Positions 9,001-16,760 of a DNA stretch of 64,000 nucleotides are shown here, piece by piece. Both the position numbers and the translations under genes were made by a program. This DNA comes from Mycolicibacterium aichiense. Its GTDB lineage: Bacteria; Actinomycetota; Actinomycetes; Mycobacteriales; Mycobacteriaceae. The stretch is from contig NZ_AP022561.1 of assembly GCF_010726245.1 (NCBI RefSeq), positions 5,084,001 to 5,148,000 of the forward strand, read 5' to 3'. Under the pieces are notes generated by a model. It saw only the letters and a program-made list of their open reading frames with translations, made no database searches and had not been told where the DNA came from. Numbering within the stretch: the stretch's first letter is position 1; each line of letters begins with the position of its first letter.

Positions 9001-9416
9001 ATCGCAACCAGTTTCGGCTCGCGAGCAAGCCCGGTGATCGCACGGCGCGCCAGCTCGACGAATGCCGACGACACCACCATCGCGCGGCAGCCCGATGCTC
9101 CGAGGATGCCGCGCAGGTGGGCGGTGTACTGATCGGGCGGTTGGAACATCGGCGGGACGATCGGGGTGAGTGTGGCACCCGCGGCCAACACCCCGAACAT
9201 CGTCGACAAGCACAGGTCGGAGGTCGGCATCAACACGCTGACGACGTCACCCGGGCGGACACCGTCGTCGATCAGCCGGCGGGCGATGCGTCGCGCATTG
9301 TCGGCCAGCACGCGGTAGGTGACGAAGTCCCAGCCGCTCTTGTCATTGGCCAGGTGGATCCCGGTGTGGTCCCGCGGTTCCATCAACCAGCCGCGGATGC
9401 GATCGACGTCGTTCAT
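6096..9416 (-). CDS. Fatty-acyl-AMP ligase fused to a nucleotidyltransferase domain
   Basis: Unusual 1106-residue fusion. Residues 1-560 are an adenylate-forming FAAL/FadD-like domain: TSGSTSAPRG (163-172), LPLYHDMG (203-210), SYGLAEHT (312-319), RTGD (423-426) and the C-terminal lysine in RTSSGKPRR (K533). Residues about 585-800 carry a minimal Pol-beta-type nucleotidyltransferase signature, GSLAEGFGNEGSDIDF (592-607), with the G-S and D-x-D metal site, followed by a helical region to the end with no motif I know. The ligase half should activate a fatty acid as acyl-AMP and load the ACP encoded next. The transferase half could nucleotidylate a small molecule or protein. Both flanking junctions are ATGA overlaps. 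Confidence 0.9.
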   Translation of the reverse strand: MNDVDRIRGWLMEPRDHTGIHLANDKSGWDFVTYRVLADNARRIARRLIDDGVRPGDVVSVLMPTSDLCLSTMFGVLAAGATLTPIVPPMFQPPDQYTAHLRGILGASGCRAMVVSSAFVELARRAITGLAREPKLVAIEGVPECDLLAELAEPAPAVLLQMTSGSTSAPRGASISWHSLATNLDVMEELCGMADGQVGVSWLPLYHDMGLIGVLFQAMTRQRHLQLMRPDQFIRDPLRWLKATASSQHTASPSFGLVYTSTRLTPDDLGDIDLSGLATLVVGAEPINPAHLRAFTELTAGHGFSPEAFMPSYGLAEHTLFATSHRLGDPHRMVRVDRTTLRHGHPVRVLARVTGDITADTGSDWVVSVGRAAPGHAVWIADESGDRLPDGVLGEIVLSGPSVGLGYHGDCDSTTRFVGDELRTGDAGFLLDGQLHVLGRLGTSLKINGRSIFTEDLDVTIAEAIGIAPSRVVAVAVNETERPGVAVFIEHMKVTPEMVTAAIRSLQANVGEQAPLWLISTPRGTLSRTSSGKPRRAHMWQQWRAGRFTRSRLLAISGTNRDVRGLQRVRALFEKARELAVIPDDATVHFEGSLAEGFGNEGSDIDFLLLVPGAEQPVMPTVLFVDGRRVEIRAQSHEQIRQRLLKVRRAIDTGSVAGVSEDLLNRVQRFLRGIPLYVGPDYAQLLDIVSYAELTTLLSSWWRRRAGGCLRHAVALALLGDGYEAMRWAREGVAQQMKAFLAARGEGYIEIKWLPEQIARLSRDADATVAALLDDYETLDATAASTDSNRGVVERALALAVRLGGPRIALDPTNVVLRRVPGVTTWPIGTATHVVRDKTDVFVLSADCAQSWRKVIFGESIATTQAAVNHIALFVDYGLVGLAWRSGAVITPVAAMCAPGRPLTPLPSTQRPAVTIDGAITDRDIVRSPLGARAFAECAGALLLANMVLENAREDFSGAVKDGQWRVASLCGRRIVTMAVRILASAWGITPLPADPVLVSRLDTLIPEHPRLAQTARGLSELSIADEDDAGSVHQELDAFVAEVRKVTCGENFPSSFASREEWQRTIRYGYHWLRMGGYFDAYVELDEIRDLLTTGGAQPAARPTS

Positions 9417-12115
9417 GGTCCGGGCTCTTCCACCAGGACCACCCGGCCAGTGGCTCCGTCGACGCTCACCGTCATTCCGGTGCGAACCGCTGCGGTCAGA
9501 CCGTCGATCTGCACGACGGTCGGCACTCCGAGTTCGCGGGCGATGATTGCCACGTGGGTGAGGGGGGAGGCGCGTTCGATGAGGAGCGCGGACGCGAACG
9601 GCAGGGCCGACGCCCAGCCCGGATCGGTCCGGTATGCCACCAGGATGCCGCTGGAGAAGTCCTGCGGCTTGTCGACCACGACCGCGCGGCCGGTCACCAC
9701 ACCCGGACTGGACGGCGTTCCGGTGAGCACCGTTCCGGCGGGCGCATGTGTCGACTCTTCGGCCAGCCGCCAGCCGGCCTGTGTCAGCTCGCGCTCTGAG
9801 TAGTCGGATCCGGTTGTGGTGAACCGGGCGGGTGCGGCGAACCGTGAGTAGCTGTCCTGCAGAAGTTTTCGGCGGCGGATCGCGGATTGGGCGGCGGCCG
9901 CGGTCATTGCGTCCTCGTACAGATCGAACAGCTCGTCGATACGTAACTGGAAGACGTCGGACCGGTGGTGAATCGTTCCCCGTTGCTCCAACTCCCGACC
10001 CATCACCCGCACAAGCGATTTCAGGATGCCGAAGCCTTGAGTGCGGCAGAAACGCAGGTGCTCACGGTGCGTCGCCGCACGTTGGACCTTCCGTCGCAAC
10101 GCATCGAACACCTTTCGGCGCCGGCCTCGCAGGTGCGCATCGAGGTAGTCCTCGACCGAGCTCCCGGTGTTATCGCGCTGCCCGGCGGTGTCCATTCGCA
10201 GCAGATGAAAGATGCCTGCGGGATCTTGGCGCAGGTCCGGTGTTTCGAGCTTGAGTTCGTCCAGACACCGATACCCGAAGCGGTCGATGTACTTCTCGAT
10301 CTTGGAATGCAGCTCTTGCCATTCCGGCGAGCCCGCGTCGTCGGCGCGCTCGGCGAGGTACGCGTAGGCGGCCGAGGGCTCGGCGGACGCGATGAAGGCG
10401 CCGAGTTCGGGGTGTTCGGCGACGAAGGCGGCGATGTCGGCCAGTTCCCTGGCGGGTTCGACGGAGATCACATCAGGCTCGGGGTTGACGACGGCGAACT
10501 GGACCCACTCCGGCGCACCCCTCAGGAACACTTTCGTGAGGACGGCCAGCGAGCCGACCATCGTCAGCAACATCGCGTCGAGCACCATCATCGGGCCCCA
10601 CAGATCGGCGACTTCGTCGTAGATCTGGCGGAACATGCGGTACGCCGACGCTCCGTCCATCGCCGACACGTCCATCAGGCCGTGGCGGTCGATGAAGTCG
10701 ACGAACGTCTCGTCGAAGTCGTCGATCATGGCATCGACGGATCTGATGCTGCGCAGGTAGGCGATGGTGGTGCGGCCCCGCGATACCGCCTTCTCAACGG
10801 GATTGGCAAAGCTGAACGGACGCAACTGAGTTGCCGTCGTACGGTCGAGCGGTTCGCTGACGCCGAGCGCGACTTCCAGGACCCGCCGATTCAGCGGATA
10901 TCCGGGCGCGATGCCCACCATCCGGTACCAGTGCAGCAGGTTGTAGTAGACGTGGCCGTGGAACTGGCCCAGCATCACCGGCAGCCACGACTCCATCTGT
11001 TCGAGCTGGGCTGGTGGGATTTTCAGGCTGCGGGCGTAGGCCCGATAGACGTCGCCGTACAGTTTGCGAGCCGTGGTGAAGGTCAGTGGTGACGTGACAC
11101 CGGCGAAGCTCTCGATGATGTTCGAGTTGTCCCAGATGCGCACCTCGTCGGTAGATTCACCGAAATGCTCTGCGGTGAGGTCGAACTCGCGATCCAGGGT
11201 GGTGACCGGGCGGGACTGCAGGATCCAGGTGCTGGTGTCGTCACAGGCCCACTCGACATCCTGCGGGCAGCCGAAAAGTTGTTCGAGCCGAATACCCAAG
11301 TCCAACAGTGTGGTACGTAGTGTCGCTCCGACGCTGGTTTCCTGCCGGCGTTCGACCGGCACGCCGACTGTGGCGACTCCACCGCCTGCTGTGCCGACCA
11401 TCATCTCGCTCTTCGCGGACACCGTTTCGTCGAGGATCCGACCGGTCTCCTTGTCGATGCTCACCGAGTCGGAGTCGACAGCCCCGGAGACGAGACCCTC
11501 CCCGAGGCCCAGCACACCGTTGATCACCAGCCGGTCTGGCGAACCCGTGAGCGGATCGACGGTGAACATCACCCCGCTGCTGCGGGGTGTCAACGATCGC
11601 TGGATGACGACCGCCAGGGCGACATCGCCGAAGTCGAGCCCGCGGACGTGGCGGTACCGGGTGGCTCGCTGGGAAAAGGCCGACGCCCAGCAACGCCGCA
11701 CCGCGTCTTCGGTGGCCCCGAGCCCGGCCACATTCAAGAACGTGTCGAACAGTCCTGCAAACGAATCGCGGTCACCGTCTTCTTGCCGTCCCGACGAACG
11801 GACGGCGACCGTTTCGGCACCCACATATTCGAGCGCACCCGCAATGGCGTCCCGAATTTCGGCTGGCATGCTCAATTCGCACAGCGCGGCTTCGGCGAAC
11901 GCCGCCTCGTCAAGGCGTTCGGCCAACGAGAGCGGCACCTGGCTGATGCTCACGCCGGCGGCCGCACAGGCTTTCTCGAACGCTTCGGTGCCGAGGATCG
12001 CCCACCGTGGCACAGGAAAACCGGCTGCGGTCAGCTCACACAGGTTGCGCGCTTTTCCGCCGGCCAGCAGTCGTAACTGCTCGTCGGATTCTTGCCCGGT
12101 CAGCAGGAGTGGCAC
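9413..12115 (-). CDS. PEP synthase / rifampin phosphotransferase-like dikinase
   Basis: A 900-residue PEP-utilising-type enzyme. The N-terminal ATP-binding region has GGKARNLCEL, AVRSSGRQEDG, SSGVMFTVDP and ILQSRPVTTL. The central third is divergent, and the C-terminus is a swivelling phosphohistidine domain (ASPLTHVAIIARELGVP, H854). This three-part layout is that of PEP synthase and of rifampin phosphotransferase, which moves the beta-phosphate of ATP to a substrate. The lack of a recognisable PEP/pyruvate TIM-barrel domain favours small-molecule phosphotransfer. GTG start at 12115 with AAGGG about 7 nt upstream. First gene of the operon; its stop overlaps the next start (9413-9416). Confidence 0.85.
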   Translation of the reverse strand: MPLLLTGQESDEQLRLLAGGKARNLCELTAAGFPVPRWAILGTEAFEKACAAAGVSISQVPLSLAERLDEAAFAEAALCELSMPAEIRDAIAGALEYVGAETVAVRSSGRQEDGDRDSFAGLFDTFLNVAGLGATEDAVRRCWASAFSQRATRYRHVRGLDFGDVALAVVIQRSLTPRSSGVMFTVDPLTGSPDRLVINGVLGLGEGLVSGAVDSDSVSIDKETGRILDETVSAKSEMMVGTAGGGVATVGVPVERRQETSVGATLRTTLLDLGIRLEQLFGCPQDVEWACDDTSTWILQSRPVTTLDREFDLTAEHFGESTDEVRIWDNSNIIESFAGVTSPLTFTTARKLYGDVYRAYARSLKIPPAQLEQMESWLPVMLGQFHGHVYYNLLHWYRMVGIAPGYPLNRRVLEVALGVSEPLDRTTATQLRPFSFANPVEKAVSRGRTTIAYLRSIRSVDAMIDDFDETFVDFIDRHGLMDVSAMDGASAYRMFRQIYDEVADLWGPMMVLDAMLLTMVGSLAVLTKVFLRGAPEWVQFAVVNPEPDVISVEPARELADIAAFVAEHPELGAFIASAEPSAAYAYLAERADDAGSPEWQELHSKIEKYIDRFGYRCLDELKLETPDLRQDPAGIFHLLRMDTAGQRDNTGSSVEDYLDAHLRGRRRKVFDALRRKVQRAATHREHLRFCRTQGFGILKSLVRVMGRELEQRGTIHHRSDVFQLRIDELFDLYEDAMTAAAAQSAIRRRKLLQDSYSRFAAPARFTTTGSDYSERELTQAGWRLAEESTHAPAGTVLTGTPSSPGVVTGRAVVVDKPQDFSSGILVAYRTDPGWASALPFASALLIERASPLTHVAIIARELGVPTVVQIDGLTAAVRTGMTVSVDGATGRVVLVEEPGP

Positions 12116-12143
12116 CGCGCGCCCTTCGTGTCAGTTCCGCGAT

Positions 12144-12160
12144 ATCTCAAGCGATGAGAT
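12144..12160. promoter_or_regulatory. Inverted repeat near the operon start (candidate operator)
   Basis: Perfect 6-bp arms ATCTCA and TGAGAT separated by AGCGA, ending 28 bp upstream of the dikinase GTG and just downstream of the candidate TAACGT hexamer. The position suits an operator or a small 5'-leader hairpin. No cognate regulator gene is adjacent. Confidence 0.35.
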
Positions 12161-12189
12161 CGGGTGCCGACGTTAGGGAGGGAGTTGCG

Positions 12190-12261
12190 CTACCGGTTCC
12201 AAGTTTCGAAAGTATTGAATTCACACGTGGCATGACCGTTCCCCCGACAGGTAAAGCCCAT
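12190..12261 (-). CDS. Possible 23-residue leader or small protein
   Basis: An ATG frame of 23 codons ending in TAG, on the same strand as and 75 bp upstream of the dikinase gene. GAAAGGGACC stands immediately before the ATG, a reasonable ribosome-binding sequence, but it is also the descending arm of the hairpin at 12261-12278. The product has two cysteines and ends in ETWNR. No family resemblance. It could be a leader peptide that senses ribosome passage through the hairpin, or chance; the frame is too short to judge by codon use. Confidence 0.25.
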   Translation of the reverse strand: MGFTCRGNGHATCEFNTFETWNR

Positions 12262-12278
12262 GGTCCCTTTCGGGACCA
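12261..12278 (-). terminator. GNRA-loop hairpin (terminator or leader structure)
   Basis: Perfect 7-bp arms TGGTCCC/GGGACCA around a 4-nt loop. On the minus-strand RNA the loop is GAAA, a stable GNRA tetraloop, so the structure is probably read from that strand. It lies about 130 bp downstream of the SRPBCC stop codon and 145 bp upstream of the dikinase start. There is no U-tract, so termination is uncertain. Confidence 0.4.
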
Positions 12279-12410
12279 CCGATGGCTGAATGCTTACCAC
12301 AGAAGTGGCACGTCGGCTGGCAGACGCAGCAAATTTACATCCACGTTGCGTCGGGCCCGGTCGTCGAGAGCGTGGGGGTCCGCGAGGCCCTGTCGAGGCG
12401 GTCGCCCGAC

Positions 12411-12890
12411 TCATCCCCGGTCGATGGCCAGCTTGCCCAGATTCGTCAGCGAATTATCAAGGTGCGAGATCGGAAACGGCGGGAAGACGATGTTCTTCCG
12501 GATTTCCGGGGTGGCACCCGACCAGTCGTAGGTCAGGGTGACCCGAGTCTGCTCGTCGCCGAGGGGCTCGAGGTCGTAACGCCATGTCCAGCCGCCGAGT
12601 TCGATAGTGCCGTCGTCGGCCAGCCCGCCGGGCGCCCACCCGATCGCCCGGTCGGGTTCGAGCACGGTGACCTGGTTGGCCATCTCGTAGTGCTTGTCGG
12701 GATGGTTGTCGTGGTACATCGCGATCCGGAAGATCTGTCCGGCTTCGGTCAGGGCCCGGCCGTCGTCCAACGGTTCCCGAACCCAGCCGGTGCCGTCGAT
12801 GTCCTGGTGAGTGCTCGGATCGGCAAGCACTCCGAATACGGCGGCCGCGGGTGCGTCGATGGTGGTGGAGACAATCAGAATTTCGGTCAT
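12411..12890 (-). CDS. SRPBCC-fold (polyketide cyclase/dehydrase-like) protein
   Basis: A 159-residue single-domain START/SRPBCC protein. It opens with the family pattern MTEILIVSTTIDAPAAAVF, followed by VLADPSTHQDIDGTGWV. It continues with alternating strands (VTVLEPDRAIGW, GGWTWRYDLEP, TRVTLTYDW) and a C-terminal helix, as expected for a hydrophobic-ligand pocket. No catalytic residues can be assigned. It lies upstream of the lipid operon on the same strand, 295 bp away, and might feed or bind its intermediates, but SRPBCC genes are common in mycobacteria and the proximity may be fortuitous. Confidence 0.85.
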   Translation of the reverse strand: MTEILIVSTTIDAPAAAVFGVLADPSTHQDIDGTGWVREPLDDGRALTEAGQIFRIAMYHDNHPDKHYEMANQVTVLEPDRAIGWAPGGLADDGTIELGGWTWRYDLEPLGDEQTRVTLTYDWSGATPEIRKNIVFPPFPISHLDNSLTNLGKLAIDRG

Positions 12891-13012
12891 AGTCAGACAG
12901 ACCCGCCGCGGCGGAGAAACTCATCGCCACTGAGCGTCACACCAGCGTCGCGCTCGACGTCGACGGTGACCCTGGAGTGACGTTGGGCGCAAGCGGGGAC
13001 CCCCGTCCGCCG

Positions 13013-13825
13013 CTACAACCCGAGCAACTCCGGCAGCACGGCGACGGAGTCGATGACGTGGTTGGGCTGCATCGCAAATTCGTCTGCAGCCCAACGGTCC
13101 AGGGTGTCCTGGCGAAACTTGCCGGTGCGCACCAGCACGCCGGTCATCCCGACCACCTGGGCGGCCAGCACGTCGTTGTTGAGGTCGTCGCCGACCATGT
13201 ACATCTCATCGGGGTCGACGCCGAGGCGGGCCGCGGAGGCCAGAAAGCCTGCGGGCGCGGGCTTGCCGACACCGGTGGCCTTGCGCCCGGAGGTCTCCTC
13301 CATACCGATCAGGTACATGCCGGTGTCGATGCGCAGACCTTCGGCGGTGGTCCACGCGGTGCTGCGATGCATGGCCACCACCGGTACCCCCTGGGCCATC
13401 CATTCGTACACCCGGCTCAGCGTGCGGTGGCTGTACTCCGGACCGGCGCCGCCGAGCAGGATGACGTCGGGCGCCTCGAAATCCGCACCGTCATCCACCC
13501 CGGATTCGACGATGTCGATGCCCGGCATGTCGTCGGTGATCTGGCCGTTGTTGACCAGCAGACAGCGCGCATCGGGGTAGTTGGCCCGGACGTAGTCGGC
13601 GGTCAGCGCCGCCGCGGTGATCACCTCGTCGGGCCGGACGTCCATTCCGGCAGCGCACAGTGCCGCCGCGATCTGGCTGCGGGTGCGCGTGGTGGTGTTG
13701 GTCAGGTAGGACCGCGCGATCTGATGGTCGGCCAGAACCGCCAGCGCTTCGGCGGCCCCGGGGATCGGCGTCCACGAGGTCACCAGGACACCGTCGATGT
13801 CGAACAGCACCCCACCGATAGCCAT
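13013..13825 (-). CDS. HAD-superfamily IIA phosphatase
   Basis: Phosphatase-type HAD hydrolase of 270 residues. Motif I is DIDGVL near residue 9 (nucleophile Asp), motif II LTNTTTR, motif III the lysine in GKPAP, and motif IV GDDLNND. The large cap between motifs II and III and the length place it with NagD/HDHD2-like class IIA proteins; its physiological phosphate ester is not evident. The ATG at 13825 is the only start that puts motif I at the N-terminus. It is divergent from the SDR gene with only 57 bp between the start codons. Confidence 0.88.
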   Translation of the reverse strand: MAIGGVLFDIDGVLVTSWTPIPGAAEALAVLADHQIARSYLTNTTTRTRSQIAAALCAAGMDVRPDEVITAAALTADYVRANYPDARCLLVNNGQITDDMPGIDIVESGVDDGADFEAPDVILLGGAGPEYSHRTLSRVYEWMAQGVPVVAMHRSTAWTTAEGLRIDTGMYLIGMEETSGRKATGVGKPAPAGFLASAARLGVDPDEMYMVGDDLNNDVLAAQVVGMTGVLVRTGKFRQDTLDRWAADEFAMQPNHVIDSVAVLPELLGL

Positions 13826-13870
13826 ACCGCGACAGTAAACGGCCACCGATTGTCCGCAACTTGGGCCGTC

Positions 13871-13876
13871 TATCGT
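13871..13876 (+). promoter_or_regulatory. -10 hexamer TATCGT for the SDR-moeA2 operon
   Basis: A TANNNT hexamer ends 6 nt before the SDR ATG, in a region with no Shine-Dalgarno, so the mRNA probably begins at or next to the start codon (leaderless). TTGTCC at 13850-13855 could serve as a -35 with a short spacer. Confidence 0.45.
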
Positions 13877-13882
13877 CGTGCC

Positions 13883-14806
13883 ATGAGCGCACAAAAGTGG
13901 ACCGAGGCGGACGTCCCCGATCAGAGCGGACGCATTGCGATCGTGACCGGCTCCAATACGGGGCTCGGATTCGACACGGCCCGGGTGCTGGCACAGCACG
14001 GGGCCCAGGTGGTGATGGCGGTGCGCGATACCGCCAAGGGTGAGGCCGCGGCAGCCGAGATCCGGCGAGCCGCACCCACGGCCGAGGTGACGGTGCACAA
14101 GCTGGATCTGGGCTCGCTGGCGTCGGTGCGGGACGCCGCGGCCGAGCTGGGCAGCGCCTATCCCCGGATCGATCTGCTCATCAACAACGCCGGGGTGATG
14201 TATCCGCCGAAGCAGACCACGGCCGACGGATTCGAATTGCAGTTCGGCACAAACCATCTGGGCCATTTCGCGCTCACCGGGCTGTTGCTGGACAAGCTGC
14301 TGCCGGTTGACGGATCACGGGTGGTCGTGGTGGCCAGCGTCGCGCACAACATCCGCGCCAAGATCGCGTTCGACGACCTGCAGTGGGAGCGCCGCCGCTA
14401 TGAGCGCGTCGCCTCCTACGGGCAGTCGAAGCTGGCCAATCTGATGTTCGCCTATGAACTGCAGCGGCGCCTCACCGCGGCCGGCGCGAAAACGATTGCC
14501 GTAGCGGCACACCCGGGTGTCTCGGACACCGAGCTGATCCGCCACGTCCCGGGCAGCTCGCTTCCCGGTGTCAAGCTCATCAGCGGGCTGCTGTTGAACA
14601 GCGCGGAGATGGGTGCGCTGGCCACACTGCGGGCCGCCACTGACCCGTCGGTCACCGGAGGGCAGTACTACGGGCCCGACGGTTTCCGTGAGCTGCGCGG
14701 CTACCCCAAGCTGGTGAGCTCCAGCAATCAGTCCCACGATCGCAACGTCCAGCAGCGACTCTGGGCGGTGTCCGAGGAGCTGACCGGCGTGAAATTCCCC
14801 GTCTGA
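13883..14806 (+). CDS. Short-chain dehydrogenase/reductase (Rv0439c-like)
   Basis: NAD(P)-dependent oxidoreductase of 307 residues similar to retinol-dehydrogenase/WWOX-type SDRs. It has [12 protein letters not shown] (nucleotide loop), NNAGVM, and the catalytic [10 protein letters not shown] (Tyr and Lys). Substrate unknown. In M. tuberculosis the same SDR-moeA2-psd-pssA order is present, supporting orthology to Rv0439c. A much longer upstream extension of the frame would run through the divergent HAD gene and is rejected. The stop and the moeA2 start share one base (TGATG). Confidence 0.92.
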   Translation: MSAQKWTEADVPDQSGRIAIVTGSNTGLGFDTARVLAQHGAQVVMAVRDTAKGEAAAAEIRRAAPTAEVTVHKLDLGSLASVRDAAAELGSAYPRIDLLINNAGVMYPPKQTTADGFELQFGTNHLGHFALTGLLLDKLLPVDGSRVVVVASVAHNIRAKIAFDDLQWERRRYERVASYGQSKLANLMFAYELQRRLTAAGAKTIAVAAHPGVSDTELIRHVPGSSLPGVKLISGLLLNSAEMGALATLRAATDPSVTGGQYYGPDGFRELRGYPKLVSSSNQSHDRNVQQRLWAVSEELTGVKFPV

Positions 14807-16002
14807 TGCGCACTGTCGAGGAGCATCAGCGGGTCGTCGCCGATCTGATCACCGCGCGCCCGGCGGCGACGGTGGAGCTGGCAGACGCCGAGGGCCTGGT
14901 TCTCGCGGCCGACGTGGCGGCCCCGATGTCGCTGCCGGTGTTCGACAACTCGGCGATGGACGGCTACGCGGTTCACGTCGAGGACGTTGCCGGAGCCTCC
15001 GAGAACAGTCCGATCACATTGCCTGTCGCCGAGGACATTCCGGCTGGCCGCGTTGACACCTTGACGTTGGCGGCGGGCACCTCGCACCGGATCATGACGG
15101 GCGCACCGCTGCCCGCCGGTGCGACCGCAGTGGTGCCGGTCGAGGCCACCGATGCCGGTATCGACACCGTCGAGATCCGCATCGCTGCCAAACCCGGCCA
15201 GCATGTGCGGCACGCCGGAGAAGATGTGACAGCCGGGACCACGGTGCTGCGCGCCGGCCAGCTGGTGACCCCCGCGGCACTGGGGCTGGCCGCCGCCCTG
15301 GGCCTGGGCTCGTTGACGGTGCAGCCGCGGCTGCGGGTCCTGGTGATGTCGACGGGTTCTGAGCTGGTCTCGGCAGGCACCGAGCTGCGGCCCGGCCAGA
15401 TCTACGAGTCGAACGCGATCATGCTGGCCGCCGCGGTCCGCGAGGCCGGCGCCGACGTGGTCGCGACACCGACGTCGAGCGATGACGTCAACCAGTTCAG
15501 CACCGTATTGGAGGGCTTCGCCGGGCAGGCCGATCTGATCATCACCACCGGCGGCGTGAGCGCCGGCGCGTACGAGGTCGTGAAGGATGCGTTCGGCGCG
15601 GGCGCGGTGGACTTCGTCAAGGTTGCGATGCAGCCGGGTATGCCGCAGGGCGCCGGGCGGGCAAACGGCACGTCGATCGTCACGCTGCCGGGCAACCCGG
15701 TGAGTGCGCTGGTCTCCTTCGAGGTTTTCGTCCGACCCGCACTGCGCGCGGCGATGGGCCTGGCCAACCCGAACCGGCCGCGGCGCACCGCCGTGCTGGC
15801 CGACAACCTGACATCGCCGAAGGGCAAGCGCCAGTTCCGGCGCGGTGTCTACGACGCCGAGGCGGGCACCGTCACGACCTATGGGCCGCCGGCATCGCAC
15901 CATCTTCGCTGGCTGGCGTCGGCGAACTGCCTTCTGGAGATCGCCGAGGACGTCACCGAGGTGGCCGCCGGCGAGCGGGTCCAACTCTGGGACCTGTCCT
16001 AG
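14806..16002 (+). CDS. moeA2: Molybdopterin molybdenumtransferase MoeA2
   Basis: Inserts molybdate into adenylylated molybdopterin in the last step of Moco synthesis; cytosolic. 398 residues, full length for the family. It has [10 protein letters not shown] near residue 48, RIMTGAPLP, the MPT-binding [18 protein letters not shown] and the TLPGNPVSA loop. The C-terminal beta-barrel domain IV is present. It is translated directly after the SDR and is followed 44 bp later by psd. Position matches Rv0438c (moeA2). Confidence 0.95.
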   Translation: MRTVEEHQRVVADLITARPAATVELADAEGLVLAADVAAPMSLPVFDNSAMDGYAVHVEDVAGASENSPITLPVAEDIPAGRVDTLTLAAGTSHRIMTGAPLPAGATAVVPVEATDAGIDTVEIRIAAKPGQHVRHAGEDVTAGTTVLRAGQLVTPAALGLAAALGLGSLTVQPRLRVLVMSTGSELVSAGTELRPGQIYESNAIMLAAAVREAGADVVATPTSSDDVNQFSTVLEGFAGQADLIITTGGVSAGAYEVVKDAFGAGAVDFVKVAMQPGMPQGAGRANGTSIVTLPGNPVSALVSFEVFVRPALRAAMGLANPNRPRRTAVLADNLTSPKGKRQFRRGVYDAEAGTVTTYGPPASHHLRWLASANCLLEIAEDVTEVAAGERVQLWDLS

Positions 16003-16046
16003 GTCTGCGCCCGCACAACCACAGCCCGCACGTAGAATCGTCGCCG

Positions 16047-16760
16047 ATGGCCAGACGCCCCCGCACCGCGGAAGACACCATGAAGTCCGGCCCCCAGCGG
16101 CTGGTCGCGCTGGTGCGTTCCTCCATTCCCCCTGTTCACCCCGCCGGCCTGCCGTTCATCGCGGCGGGCCTGGCGGTGGCCGGCGTCGGCCGAAAGAACC
16201 GCTGGCTGCGCCGCGCGGGCCTGACCGCCGCCGCCGCCAACGCCGGTTTCTTCCGGCATCCGCCGCGGACTCCCCCGAGCCGCCCCGGCGTGGTGGTGGC
16301 CCCGGCCGACGGATTGATCTGTCTGGTCGAAGAGGTCGAACCGCCCGCGGAACTGGGTCTGCCGCCCGGGCCGCGGCCACGGATCAGCATCTTCCTGTCG
16401 CTGCTCGACGCTCATGTGCAGCGGATTCCGGTCGGCGGCCAGGTGCTGGCCGTGGAATTCCGGCCCGGCCGTTTCCATTCGGCTGAACTGGCGGCGGCCA
16501 GCGAGGACAACGAGCGCAACAGCGTGCTGATCCACACACCGGACGGACAGGATGTGGTGGTCGTGCAGATCGCCGGCCTGCTGGCGCGCCGGATCGTCTG
16601 CGATCTGCACCCCGGAGACCAGGTCGCCATCGGCGACACCTATGGACTGATCCGATTCGGCTCGCGGTTGGACACCTACCTGCCTGCCGGCTCGGAGATC
16701 CTGGTCGAACCCGGTCAGCGCACGCTGGCCGGCGAGACGGTGTTGGCGCAGCTGCCGTGA
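16047..16760 (+). CDS. psd: Phosphatidylserine decarboxylase
   Basis: Makes phosphatidylethanolamine by decarboxylating PS; a membrane-associated pyruvoyl enzyme. 237 residues, the short actinobacterial type. The self-cleavage site that generates the pyruvoyl group is probably the Gly-Ser of [10 protein letters not shown] (Ser about 206). [11 protein letters not shown] and [16 protein letters not shown] are the conserved core. Its stop codon overlaps the GTG start of pssA (GTGA, 16757-16760), so the two consecutive steps of the pathway are coupled, in the reverse of reaction order. Corresponds to Rv0437c. Confidence 0.95.
   Translation: MARRPRTAEDTMKSGPQRLVALVRSSIPPVHPAGLPFIAAGLAVAGVGRKNRWLRRAGLTAAAANAGFFRHPPRTPPSRPGVVVAPADGLICLVEEVEPPAELGLPPGPRPRISIFLSLLDAHVQRIPVGGQVLAVEFRPGRFHSAELAAASEDNERNSVLIHTPDGQDVVVVQIAGLLARRIVCDLHPGDQVAIGDTYGLIRFGSRLDTYLPAGSEILVEPGQRTLAGETVLAQLP

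Larger units (their letters stand above)
12116..12410. other. Upstream region of the AfsA/UbiA operon
   Basis: This is the longest stretch without a gene of clear function and is visibly less GC-rich than its surroundings (for example around 12200-12225). It must hold the operon promoter, read on the minus strand. A TANNNT match, TAACGT, lies at 12175-12170, but I find no good -35. It contains two inverted repeats and a 23-codon open frame, listed separately. It also follows the SRPBCC stop codon on the same strand, so a terminator for that gene is expected here. Confidence 0.5.

Noticed and set aside
12977..13882. A 300-residue upstream extension of the SDR gene in frame
   Set aside because: It runs antisense through the clearly real HAD phosphatase gene and has no domain; the SDR motif begins just after the ATG at 13883.
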